DNA of 64,000 bases, taken from assembly GCA_026120035.1 (NCBI GenBank), contig JALRME010000008.1:1240001-1304000 (forward strand), read 5' to 3'. The position numbers were made by a program, and so were the translations under genes. Source of the stretch: Coleophoma eucalyptorum. Taxonomy: Eukaryota > Ascomycota > Leotiomycetes > Helotiales > Dermateaceae. The first letter of the stretch is position 1, and every line of letters starts with the position of its first letter. The notes under the pieces were generated by a model. That model did no database searches. It was not told the DNA's origin and saw only the letters and a list, made by a program, of their open reading frames with translations. Below are positions 11,421 through 22,173 of the stretch, piece after piece.

Positions 11421-12752
11421 ATGGCGCCGGCACCAATTACAGAGGATTATTACATGGTCCTTGAAGTGGTACAAAGTGCCACGCCCGAGCAAGTCATACG
11501 AGCTTATAAACGGCTGGCGCTAAAGGTCCACCCGGATCGAAACCCCAAACACGACACTACTGAAGCCTTTAAACTCGTATGTTAATTTTCCGAGGCCAAG
11601 CTAATTCTTTTATCGATCGTCAAAGTATGTCTGCTGAAATAAACATTGAAGCTTGGAAGAGCCTATGAGACATTGAAGGACGAAAGCAAACGTCGAGAAT
11701 ACGACCTTATATACCCCTCTATAATACGGAGCCGCTCCTCTTCACAAACCGCACAAACATCTTATCCGTATCCTGCTTCAACTCCACAATCAGAGGCACT
11801 TAGCGAAGCGGCACAAATTGCTACACTTCAGAAGTCGAAGCAAGAACGCGGTATACGATGGTGGAACAAGAAGTATGCCTTCGACACCTCGATCTTCGAG
11901 CTGCAGAGAGACATTCGGCGGCTGGAGCAAGAAATCAAGATTTTCGATATTATTGCAGCTGCTCAAGCGGCGGAGGATGTGCAGAAGAATAGCTGGGGAA
12001 CGTGGTTGTTGTCACCATTTTACCATAAAGTAGAAGAAAGTGAGGAGGAGAAAGAACACAAGGATAGGGAGAGGCAGGAGCGAAGAATTGAGAAAGATAT
12101 GAAGGAGAGGCGACTTGGGTTAAAGAAGGAGGATCTGACGAAAGTGGAAAACTCGTTAAGAAAGGCAAAAGAAGAGGTGGAGGCTGCAGATCAAGTCGAT
12201 AATGGGAAGATACGACGGATTCAAGACAAGATTAGGGTCAGAGAAGCTTGGGAAAGACAAGAGAGATTGAGAGTGGAAAGAGAGACAAGAGATAGGATTT
12301 GGAAGCAGGAGCAGCAGGAGCGGGAGAAACGGGAGAAACGGGAGCAGGAAGCGGCAGAGGCGTTGAGAAAACAACAGGCGGAAGAGCGAGCAGCACAGCA
12401 GAAAGGACAAGATGAACAAATTAGGAAGTTGCAGGAAATGCTCAGGGATGAAATGAAAAAAGGAGAGGGGCAATACGCACATCCCAATCCACTAGAGTCC
12501 TTCTTTAGAGCCGAGAGAAGCAGCTGCGTGCACCATGGCTGGTGGCCAAAGATACAAGGTCGTACGGCATGCCCGGAGTGCTCTGAGGTTTGGACTTATC
12601 TACTCCAGTGCCCGAGCTGTGAGATGAAGGCGTGTCCAAGATGTCAAAGTACGATACGGCCGAGGATATCGCGTAATATGCCGAGGACAACTCGAAGAGC
12701 CCCTCCTAGGATAAGGACTCATAGCCCTGATTACTTTGACCATTATTTCTAG
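11421..12752 (+). CDS. J-domain (DnaJ) protein with coiled coil and C-terminal Cys-rich zinc ribbon
   Basis: Two exons, 11421-11576 and 11652-12752, give about 418 aa. Residues 1-75 form a J domain (EDYYMVLEV, ATPEQVIRAYKRLAL, the HPDRNP motif that stimulates Hsp70 ATPase, then LGRAYETLKDESKRREYD). The intron splits the J domain. Residues about 110-350 are strongly charged, Glu/Lys/Arg-rich and predicted to be coiled coil, with runs such as EKREKREQEAAEALRKQQ. The end has two CPxC knuckles (CPECSEVW, CPSCEMKACPRC) suggesting a zinc ribbon. This layout is common in Pezizomycotina proteins of unknown client, so a chaperone co-factor role is known for the domain but the substrate is not. No signal peptide or membrane segment; cytosolic or nuclear. 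Confidence 0.85.
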
Positions 12753-13837
12753 GCTTGTGGAGACGAGCGATCTCTCTTATTTCCTATCTACAATTGATAA
12801 GATGTATGTCTGAATAGGCGTTGTGATATGAAGTGTTCGATTTAGCAATCATTTAAATTGCCAAGGCCAAATATCGGAAGATGGAGTTGGATTTTGGGAA
12901 GAAGGAAAGGAAGTTGTTGACTAAGTACACGGTCCAGAGGGGCGACGTGGAGGATCGGTTAAGTTCTACAGGCAGCGAGGAAGGGCAATGCGGTGCTAGA
13001 CACCACAATCTGATAAGTCTACTATGCAGTTAGAGTTCAAATCAGGCTTTGTAGCGGCGGCTGATGATGTAGCTTGTTCAACGAAAGCTGAAATGTGGAT
13101 AGGGGAGGCGGACTCTTGAGAGTTAATGAAGTATCCTGTAGAAGTACCCAATTGACTCGTGAATTAATTTCTAGCAGTAGATACCACTTGGCCTTCAAGT
13201 GTTTATAGAATCGTAATAATTGAACAACTTTTGTTTCTACAACCGCAACTGACGGCCACTATAATGGTGGAAGCCGATCTACCAACAACTGTTTTCAAAA
13301 TATTCAGCCATTTTCTACAGACTACCTAGAAATTTTTTAGTTTATTGTGGAAGAGTAGATTATTACAAAGGAGAAGAGAAAGCTCAGAAATATGGTACTA
13401 CTTTAATGATAAGTTGCCTTCTGCATTCTCATGACTCGATAACAGTAACTAGCTGCAATTGTTAGCATCTGTAACCCCTATTATCTGAAATCTACCCGTA
13501 AATCCCTATCTTTCCGGCTGAGCTCATTGCTTAACCTGCGATGGTTCATTGGCTGAGAGGATTTTGAATTGGTCGTGACAATAAGTCGCAGTGCCATTCT
13601 ACATTGAAAAGAATGAATCAGGCTATGCGTGTTGTGTCAATACTGGCATCACCTAGAGACTTAACCCCTTGGCTTTCGATTCTTTCCTTTTTTTCCTCAT
13701 TATCTCAATACTATAAAATTACAATTTTTCCCTTTCAAGTCTTTTCATAAGGTGAGAGTCTCTCGTTACAATACTTTACGCACTAGCTACTATAGACCCG
13801 TTTTCAATGAATATGCCAATTCCCTATCAATACATCC
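12753..13837. other. intergenic
   Basis: About 1.1 kb between the 3' ends of the J-domain gene and the convergent monooxygenase gene. Nothing recognisable found. Confidence 0.5.
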
Positions 13838-15244
13838 CTAAATTTCCGACATTAACCCAAAGTAGTCATGGTATTCGAGCTTCTGTGGTTGTTCCTGCGT
13901 AGTACTGCTACTCCAAACCTTCTCTATGCTCGATGACGATGCCGCAACCAGTCGAGCAAGCGCATGCATAGTCCATATGCCGAGCTTTGTCTCCGGAAGC
14001 CAGACCCGGGCACTCCAGGATGGTAGGGAGGAATTTGCAGTAATGAATGGCCGTACGATGCTCTCATACTCCTTAGCTGCCTCCTCCACGTTTAACTTGC
14101 CGGGGAACTGCTCATTCTTCTTCCACTGGTTCGCAATCTCTCCGGCAAGCACATAAGCCCCGATAAGTGCAGCCGTTGTTCCCACTCCACCTCCAATAGG
14201 CGCCGGGCAGTATGCTGCGTCGCCGAGGAGCACCACCCGCCCCCGAGACCATGCACCTTCCGGCAGGCGTATCTGCCTCATTCCCTGGCAGTATAAATCA
14301 TCCGCCTCGGGCGACTCTTTAAGATCCTTTATGAACCTATCGACCTGGAAGCCCTCGGTCCCTTTGAACATCTCTGCTAACGCCACCTTCTGCTCCTCCA
14401 GTGTTTTCGCTGCGTCGAGGGCTGAGCGTCCAACACGGGTGGCAAGGTATACCCTAATGTTTTCTGGCCTGTTCTTACGGGTCATGACCACCTTTCCGCC
14501 GGGGATATGGCATATAGTCCAGTCATACGTATCATCCTCCCGCGCTGGCGCAGTGAAAAAAGCCATATGCATGCCGAGGTCACGACGCGGATCTGGAAAC
14601 GAAGAACCTAGCATGAGTTTGCGCGTCGCCGAGCCGACCCCATCTGCGCCGATGAGGGCATCATAGTCATCCTGCAGGCCGTCCGAGAAAGTGACATGGA
14701 CTTTCCTACCCTCACTGTCCTCGGTGAAATTATTGATACAGGAGCCAAACCTATATTTCACCCCTTTGAGTGCTTTCGTGGCCTCGTATAGGATTTGGAC
14801 TAAGTCCCCGCGCATGACTTCCAGCTCACGTGTTGGGGAGACTCTGGTGTTGACTGGAAAGAAGGCCTTGCTCTTTCCTTGATGATCGATCATTCGCATG
14901 CCAGGTTCAGGACACCTAGCGGCCTCTACAGCGTCTTTGAGGCCCATAATCCCCATTATGGCCATTCCTTGCCCGGTAAGGTCCACCTGCTGGCCAGTAG
15001 CACGAAGTGTGGGACTACGTTCGATGATCGTGATATCACAACCGATGCGGGAGAGCCAGAAAGCAGCAGCTATACCGCCAATACCAGCTCCGGAAATAAG
15101 AACCTTAAGTGGAGCCATGATAGATATATTTGAAGGACAAGATACAAGTCTAGGTGTAGGAGGTTGGGAGCAAGTCGTGAAGTTTGCTCTGGCCACAAGC
15201 GTGCTAAGCGGAGCCACGATGGAAGCAATATGCCTCGGCGTCAT
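13838..15244 (-). CDS. FAD-dependent aromatic-type monooxygenase
   Basis: Single-exon flavoprotein monooxygenase of the p-hydroxybenzoate hydroxylase fold (TetX/salicylate-hydroxylase-like group). The FAD-binding GAGIGG follows the second Met (KVLISGAGIGGIAAAFWL), the DG motif is GADGVGSATR, and the GD motif is VVLLGDAAYCPAPIGGGVG. Such enzymes use NAD(P)H and O2 to hydroxylate aromatic or enol substrates. Two ATGs are possible. ATG 15244 adds 42 residues rich in Arg/Ser/Ala that could be a mitochondrial presequence (468 aa). ATG 15118 starts just before the FAD fold (426 aa). A TATATAG on the minus strand (15332-15339) lies about 90 bases from ATG 15244, the spacing seen at other genes here, so I favour 15244. 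It is the outer gene of the block reaching to 22173. Confidence 0.85.
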   Translation of the reverse strand: MTPRHIASIVAPLSTLVARANFTTCSQPPTPRLVSCPSNISIMAPLKVLISGAGIGGIAAAFWLSRIGCDITIIERSPTLRATGQQVDLTGQGMAIMGIMGLKDAVEAARCPEPGMRMIDHQGKSKAFFPVNTRVSPTRELEVMRGDLVQILYEATKALKGVKYRFGSCINNFTEDSEGRKVHVTFSDGLQDDYDALIGADGVGSATRKLMLGSSFPDPRRDLGMHMAFFTAPAREDDTYDWTICHIPGGKVVMTRKNRPENIRVYLATRVGRSALDAAKTLEEQKVALAEMFKGTEGFQVDRFIKDLKESPEADDLYCQGMRQIRLPEGAWSRGRVVLLGDAAYCPAPIGGGVGTTAALIGAYVLAGEIANQWKKNEQFPGKLNVEEAAKEYESIVRPFITANSSLPSWSARVWLPETKLGIWTMHALARLVAASSSSIEKVWSSSTTQEQPQKLEYHDYFGLMSEI

Positions 15245-15988
15245 AGGTTGATGAATTAGAAGGAGAGGAGCCAACTTTCTATGTGAGAGGTTTAAGAGAG
15301 ATTTCTACTGTTTCGTCCTTGGGCCCAGAGCTATATAATGGTGAAAATTGGTTTCTTCCTTGGTTTGTTCAAATGTTATATCCGTCGGAGTCGGACATAA
15401 CTCTCGTTCGGCCTCAGTCCATATCGCTGAGGGAATGGGATAGACAAGTTTCACTAAGCATGAAATGTCAATGTGTCACTACCTAGTACTATATTTGCCG
15501 TAGCTCATAGAGGTAAGTGTGTTAGACATGATTATGTGACCCAGACTGTATTATTTTAGACAACGATAGACGAGGTAGCCTAAAACTGACAGATATATCC
15601 ACCACTGGTGATGTATCTCCGGTATTATTCACGGATTTATGGCGCAAACAATGATGTCCTGTCAGTGACGAGATATCAAATACTCAGAATTACCGCCATC
15701 TCCGGTAGTTTTATGCTATTCTTGATAATTTAACGAGTATATTTACCATACTCTCTGGAATGTACATCGTTGTTTAATATCCGCGAAGTCAACGGCAGAT
15801 GGTCTCAATTCCGAATGATATTCTAAGCGAGGCAATCTACGGTGAATATCAATTAATTTCTCTTATCAAGTGTCTCAATACGTGAGTCTCGCTGCTTTGG
15901 TAAATGGAGTGATATGGCCCTAATTGTGTGGATTCCTGTACATAGTCTTGTGTAAAGCTTCGGTTCAAAGAAGTGCGGTAGCTCTTCA
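15245..15988. other. intergenic between monooxygenase and regulator
   Basis: 5' region of the monooxygenase (TATA-like sequence at 15332-15339 on the minus strand) and 3' region of the Zn2Cys6 gene. No other feature supported. Confidence 0.5.
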
Positions 15989-18378
15989 TCACCAAAAAGA
16001 TGGCTCTTGTGTAGTTCCAGTATTGAACAGCCAACTCATTGGATCAGAATCGCTCGAGTTGAATGGAGCATCTGAATTCTGATGAAAACTGTGAGTCATA
16101 TAAAACTTGTCAGTAATGATGTTTTTCTTACCATGGCATTCCAGTCTTCAACTAGCTCAAGCGGAATATTTAAAGACATTTGGCCCAACCCATCTATAGT
16201 TCCATCAGTTCGACCCTGATCCGCTTTTCCTTTAAGTATCTCTAAACATGGTTCTTCCGCTTCCTCAACAGCCTTGAGCATTAATTCCGGCAGCTTTTCC
16301 TTTCCAAGACCTTGCATAAGTCCTCGAATATGCGCAGTAAGCATGCTCATTAGTAAATAGCTCTTGATGTTAGTCTCTCCCGCCTCAATACATCGTAAGG
16401 ACCAAGCCTTTGCATCAGTTACCACAGTAAATAAATCGGGTCGTAAAGGTACGGGCCCCATGCTTTCTTCCTCTTGTATCTGAGTCTTTAGTTCTACTGC
16501 TATATTAAGGCTGGCCTGGAAAGTGACGATGTGAAAAAAACTCGAGCCACAAGTTGTAAATCTTGTCAAATCTTCTTGATCGGATGACGCAGTATCTGTT
16601 CTGGATGGAGCAACCATGTCAGAAGAGGACGGATGCGCCACGCACCAAATTTTGAGTGACGTCTCGGTTACCACTTTCCTAGAGAATGCGTAAACTGTTT
16701 CATGTAATGCCGAGCCAAGAAACGGAATATGAAGGGACGAGATGTAGTGGTTCACGAGGAGATCTGCTCCGCGTATTCCAAATTGAGGCAGCGAAGGTCT
16801 AGTACCCGAATTGTATCCATAGAGGGTCTGACGTAAGGCCTTGTACGATGCTCTTAAGTCTGCATCTAGTCGAAGTGTTTCCTCGTATGTACCGTTGCTG
16901 CCGAAATCATTAAGGAACTTAGCAACTGCGAGGCGAAGTGAAAATGTCCTACGAAGAGCGATTGCGATGGACACTTGAGTGAAATTATCATCGGGCTTCG
17001 GTATAGGATCCTCAGCAAAGAGCTGATCGTCATCAAAATTACGGGGAGGCTCTGTATCAAAGTCGGCCAAGGAAATCAATGGAGGTCCTCCCGAGATGAT
17101 ACTCGATTGTAGAATAATCTCCAAAATCGTGTTCCATAGCCTTCGGCGCATCTCTATAGCAAACGTTGTCCGCTTTGACAAATGTGCATGGTCCCTATGC
17201 AGCCCCATATATACTGCTGTCCTGAATACTGCACCAGCTGAAATCCATATCATTTCTCCGCCTATATTTATTGTTTCTCGAGCAAGTAAGTATAATAGAC
17301 TGGTCTGCAGAGATCGGATATTCAGCTGTGATTTGAATTCGGGTTTTGAAAGCCAAGTTTGAGCCTCATATACCCAATGGATAGCTAAGGTGCGTAGCGA
17401 GAAGTATTCATCGTACGTGATAGCTCCAATAGCCAGTATTAGCTTAAGTTGAACTAGAAATTCTCTGTCGGGCTCAGTATCCGATCCCCAAAGTGTATCA
17501 TAGTCTCTTCTAAATGAAGGAATATGCAAGATTCGATATAAGGCTTCAGACGTCCGGAGGTAACAGTCGACGAGCTCATCAGCAACATCTTTTGTGGGTA
17601 AATCAACCCTTGCTACCAAGGGCCAATCGGGTGTCCGCTGCGATTTGATGGTCTTGGCTAAATATTTGCACCTTTGTATACCGGAGAAAGCCTGGGAAGT
17701 CTCTTCTTGTATATGTGGCACAATACCTTCGAAAACATCTTGAAACTAACGTTTCAAGTCATTTAGTGGTCCTATGAGGCCCAACGAATCATCAGAACTT
17801 ACCAGAACAATCCCGTTTAACCAATGGCTTCGGCCAAACATACGACTCTTATAAATGAAGCAATTCTCACCTTGCTGTGGTACTGTTATGTTGATGCTGG
17901 AATCTAGAGTCGAAGGCTCGGCTGAGCTTTGAGATGCTTTCGATAGCTGTTCTTCAAGCTGTCTGATTCGAGACTCCAGAGACGTGACATCCCGAGCAAC
18001 GGGTATACTGGCGAGAGTCGATGCATTGGTTGAACTAGCGACTACAATACTGGACGGATGGCTTGGAACCATCGACGGCCTGCTTCGGCTAGACACAGGT
18101 GTAGATATCTGAGGCTCTCGGGGTATAGCCAGGCCATGTTCTGATGTGTGGTCTGGGCCAAGTTGCTGTCGCGGAGACTGTGAAGGGTTGCCGTATACAC
18201 AAGTCCCATTTCTGGATCGTAAGCAGTTGCTGCAGGGGGATTTTCGATCGCACCGTATTTTACGGCTCCGGCAGAGAATGCATGCACTATAGTCACGTCT
18301 TTCAGCGCACAATACTAACCAACAAAGCACTCTAACCTACAGAGGTGGCCGTTTGCGACGGCGTTGGGGCTCACTCAT
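15989..18378 (-). CDS. Zn2Cys6 transcription factor with fungal-specific domain
   Basis: Exons on the minus strand: 18378-18341, 18298-17803, 17745-16132, 16078-15989, about 745 aa. The first tiny exon encodes MSEPQRRRKRPP. The second opens with the binuclear zinc cluster CILCRSRKIRCDRKSPCSNC, followed by a Ser/Pro-rich linker and a short leucine-patterned helix (LESRIRQLEEQL) that would mediate dimerisation. The third carries the fungal-specific regulatory domain (family landmarks GLHRDHAHLS and MRRRLWNTI). The last exon was found by joining WNAM across an intron to NSDAPFNSSDSDPMSW, which gives a typical acidic and aromatic C-terminus; the uninterrupted frame would instead add unrelated residues. 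It is divergent from the reductase at 19217, so both may share control. The 42-bp first intron is short, which makes the exact start less certain. Confidence 0.85.
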
Positions 18379-19216
18379 GACTACTCTTATGCCTGCTGTT
18401 AATCCACACCTTGGTCGTTGCAATCTAAATGGCAATGGAGATTTGGAACAAGGTAGCTTAGACAGAGTCGTATCTCCGGTATTTAGTCTTGTATCAGGCT
18501 GAGAAAGCGTCGAGGCCAGCTTCTGCGTTCGTGAGCATGTGCCGAGTCCGACCCCGACCCCGACCCCGAGTCCGCGTCCGTAGCCGAGCCCCTAGCCATA
18601 ATGAGGATTATGAGTATTACTATGTCGGCGAGATCCCATTTCCATCAACACAGCAGTTGTGATATGTTTTCCAAGGCCACTGATAAGGCCATAACCAGTG
18701 AAATCCGTTCCAGTTTTCTCTTGTTTGTCCTTCTTGAACTTACTTCTTCGATACAAAGTCCTGCCTTTTATCCTTAGAAGCCATGTCGCAAGTCTAGCGA
18801 GAGAGAGAATTGATCGTCGGCTTCAACATAAACCCACCTAGTTAGAGGCACGAGTTACTTTAAGGAGTAGTCCTAGTAATTCAAAGAAGATGGCGGCACT
18901 TTCGTTTTGTATATAGCCATGAGAGAGACATTTCTATCATGTCGCGGCCATCGCCTACAGGCATCGTTGATCACCTGCAGAACGCAGCTCATCACCATTG
19001 GTGTAAAGTAACGAGCGTCGGGCCTGTATTTCCGACATATTAATACAGCCTGCATACAACATCCAACTACTTCACCGCTAGAGTGTACGGTGCGGAGTAA
19101 AGTCCAACCACTCCAATCTCTGGCGAAATAAAGATTGATTCACGGAGAACTGTTTAATGTTGGCGTTCTAGTTTTGATTCGGTGATCTCTACTCCAAAGT
19201 TATATGCAACTTGAAG
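18379..19216. promoter_or_regulatory. divergent promoter region, Zn2Cys6 regulator / PRISE reductase
   Basis: 838 bases separate the start codons of two divergent genes, so this should hold both promoters. Its only obvious structure is the CCG array at 18542-18586. Confidence 0.55.
18542..18586. repeat. eight CCG triplets at exact 6-bp period
   Basis: CCG begins at 18542, 18548, 18554, 18560, 18566, 18572, 18578 and 18584, with variable three-base spacers (AGT, ACC, ACC, ACC, AGT, CGT, TAG). CGG/CCG triplets are the half-sites contacted by Zn2Cys6 proteins. The array is 164 bases from the regulator's start codon and about 630 from the reductase start codon. It may instead be an ordinary hexamer microsatellite. 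Confidence 0.75.
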
Positions 19217-20745
19217 ATGGCAGCGACTAGGCAACAGATTGTCTCTTCTCAGGGCATTTTTCACGGCCTGCCTGTTTTTGCGGAAACCATAGGTCTGACT
19301 GGCCTCACTGCAATTGTCACTGGTGCCAATGGAATTTCGGGGTACCATATGGTAAAGGTTCTGGCAGCCACTCCGCAGAGATGGAAGAAGATTTACTGTC
19401 TCTCTCGACGTCCTCCACCAGATTACTTCTTCGCGGGACTAGGCATGGATGCGGCTACTCGGGTTGAGCACGTGTCTGTTGACTTTCTAGGTGACCCTGC
19501 CAGCATTGCGGACCGCTTGAAAGGTCACCTGGCTCAAGTGTATGTGTTCTCAGTTTTGAAGCCCCAGGAATTTCCATTGACAATTGTTCTTGAAAGGGAT
19601 CATGTTTTCTTCTTTTCATACATGCAACCGGCTCAAAAAGGTGGTATTCTGGGAATGTGGTCCAATGCGGATGAGCTGGCCGAAATAAATTGTAAGTCAA
19701 GTTCCCCCTTCACTTGACCCGACTAGCTTCTTTTACAGAATCATTGACTTTGAACCGCAGCCAAGTTGCTGCAAAACTTTTTGCAGGCCCTGAAGATATC
19801 AAATCTCGTGCCCAGGCGATTTTTGCTCCAAACTGGTGCTAAACACTACGGATTTCACATTGGACCAGCAACTAGCCCATCTTTCGAGACCGACGCAAGA
19901 GTTGCTTTAGAGAACAACTTCTACTACCCACAGGAAGACGTTCTCTCAGTGTACTGTCAAGAGACTGGAGCCGCGTGGAATGTTGTTCGCCCATCCTACA
20001 TCATCGGAGCGGTACGAGACAACCTCCTCAATCACATGGTCGGCATAGCAATTTACGCATCGGTACAAGCCTATCTCAAGAAGCCGTTGGCATTTCCGGG
20101 TGATTACATGGCCTGGGATAGAGAGTATTGTCAAAGCAGCGCTATGATGAACGCATATCTGGAGGAGTGGGCAGTGCTCACACCCGAGGCTGCCAATGAA
20201 GCTTTCAATGCGCAGGATGGATTGCCTTTTACTTGGGGACGCTTGTGGCCGTACCTCGCCAATTGGTATGGTACAACATGGACTCCGCCTGAGGGTGATG
20301 CGTCAAAATATAGATCGTATGAGTCACGGCACAAAAATGACACACCAAGAGGGTTTGTTTAGCCCATGACATATTTGATTTCCATTACTTTGCTCTTTCC
20401 AGTACTGACGTATGACATAGTTATGGGCCTTACGGTATTACGCGATCAACATTCAGCCTTATGGAGTGGTCTGAGCAACCAGAAGTTGTCGAGGCATGGA
20501 AAGCGCTTTCTGAGAAGCACAATTTACTTATAGATCCATTTAAAGACCGGGCTCAAATCTTTGGACTGACCGACTCTGCCATCATTGGTGGTTGGGCTTT
20601 GTCTCTCAGCATGCGCAAAGCCCGAAAGATGGGATTTCATGGAAGTGTGGACTCTTATGAGTCTATGTTTAATACATTGCAGGATTTTGGGTTGTTGCGC
20701 GTTGCTCCGGCTCCAACTCAGCCAAAATTCCTGGAAGAAGTGTGA
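19217..20745 (+). CDS. PRISE-type NAD(P)H-dependent reductase (progesterone 5-beta-reductase/iridoid synthase-like SDR)
   Basis: Exons 19217-19539, 19597-19691, 19761-20352 and 20421-20745 encode about 444 aa. Diagnostic stretches: HGLPVF, the nucleotide-binding IVTGANGISGYHMVKVL, KKIYCLSRRPPP, DHVFFFSYMQP, LLQTGAKHYG, YYPQEDVL, WNVVRPSYIIGAV and QIFGLTDSAIIGGWALSLSMRKA. This is the PRISE branch of the extended short-chain dehydrogenases, which reduce enones or related carbonyls. The 57-bp intron 19540-19596 is in frame and stop-free, so naive translation inserts about 19 foreign residues; splicing at GTATGT restores AQVDHVFFF. The ATG at 19217 was chosen because the longer frame begins with TTG. 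No signal peptide; cytosolic. It neighbours a regulator and a lactonase-like enzyme. Confidence 0.9.
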
Positions 20746-21173
20746 CAGGTGAGCGGCTACTAAGGCCCTAGTTCTAAGTGCTGGAATTTATGGAAAGTCG
20801 CATCTAATATTATTAAGTTCATATTCGAGACAGTGTGCCAAAGGATCTGATTTGCTTTCCTGTAATGCATGATACAAATCCAACCTAACATAGTCATTCT
20901 CTTATCTTTCACCTGATCATTCGCTTTACGTTGTAGTCGTTTCAAAGGACTTTTATTTACTGTTATGCACCAGGATCTAATTTGGCCTCTTGTAGTGTGT
21001 GGTATATATCTGGTTGTTATCGATACTATAAACAATCGGACCGTAATACATTTTTCACATTAATGGTTTAATCACAAAACATCAGGACAAGCACGGCGGT
21101 GCATAGCAGTATGTATTCCTTTTTACTGAAGTGAGTGCAAACCCAATCCAGAATCTCCTTGAAGAAACCAATC
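20746..21173. other. intergenic between convergent genes
   Basis: 3' ends of the PRISE reductase and the lactonase-like gene face each other here. No further feature seen. Confidence 0.55.
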
Positions 21174-22173
21174 CTACTCAAAAAACTCTTTGTTCTTCGT
21201 CACGGTAAGGTACGTCTCCATATCGTGCCCGAAAATCAAAGTCGCATTATAGAGAGATTTCAGATTCTTGATCATACCATTGCTACGACACCACTGGGTA
21301 TGATCTCGTGCCAGCCAGCCCTGAGGGTGAGTATTCTCGAAGTTTTCCTTGATGTGATACTGATCGGTGGTAAAGATTAACGTGCCGTCCTTCTTTAGGT
21401 TGATCTGCAGAGCGCAGAGTCCAGGAGTATGGCCGGGAGAATGATGTAGCGAGATTCCCTGGTAGAGATTGTAGTGAGATTCCGTAAACGTTTGCCAATT
21501 TAGTCGCTCTAGATCCATGTAGTTCCCGAGGTAGACGCCTAGATCCGCCCCCGTTCCCACTGCCCAGCAAGCATGCTTGAATTCCTCTTCATGCGTAATG
21601 ATCGGCACACCACTGTCAATGAAATGCTCAAGTCCTCCAGCATGGTCAAGGTGCAAATGTCCTAGAATGACTGCCTTGACATCTTTGATGTCGTGGCCGG
21701 TTGCCTTGATCGCAACGGGGAGTTTGTGCTCCTCGTTATATGTCGTGCGGGGAAAGAGATCAGTAAGCGGGAAGCCCCATTTCTGCAATAAAATGTTAAA
21801 TTAGAGTCTTCTGTTACGTTGATTTAGAAAGAAACGTACAATATCGAGATCTTCTGCACATCCAGTTTCGAACAAAATGAGACCGACATCAGGGTGCTCT
21901 ATCAGTGCTGCCATGATAACCAGCTCTCGCTGTTTGCTCTCAGGATTTTTGTCGGCAATGCCACTTGAGGTCGCTCCTCTCAAAAGCCTATGACCAATAT
22001 CATTAGTAGATATTGAACAACCTATCTGTTCATGGGATTACTTGCCATCCTTCATCAACGGTCAGACTGCCAAGGTTGAGAATCCACAATTTAGTTCCGT
22101 TGGGGCAGACATAGGCAGGAACCTTGGCGTGAGAAAGAAGGTCCCCTATAACCTCCTCCGAGTGAGTAGCCAT
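21174..22173 (-). CDS. metallo-beta-lactamase-fold hydrolase, N-acyl-homoserine-lactonase-like
   Basis: Minus-strand exons 22173-22046, 21987-21840 and 21782-21174 give about 294 aa. The metal-binding HxHxDH motif is present as GHLHLDHAGGLEHF (near 21625-21665), with HSPGHTPGL and FTTDQYHIKENFE further on supplying additional metal-ligand candidates, in the order of the AHL-lactonase (AiiA/AttM) branch. Such enzymes open lactone rings; related fungal ones act on lactones or lactams of plant or bacterial origin. The first intron (22045-21988) uses a GC donor (GCAAGT) with an AG acceptor; no GT donor keeps the frame, while GC-AG gives DEGWLLRG. No signal peptide, so it acts in the cytosol. The substrate cannot be read from sequence. 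Confidence 0.87.

Noticed and set aside
13030..13045. GTTCAAATC as a tRNA T-loop
   Set aside because: No acceptor, D or anticodon stems can be folded around it.
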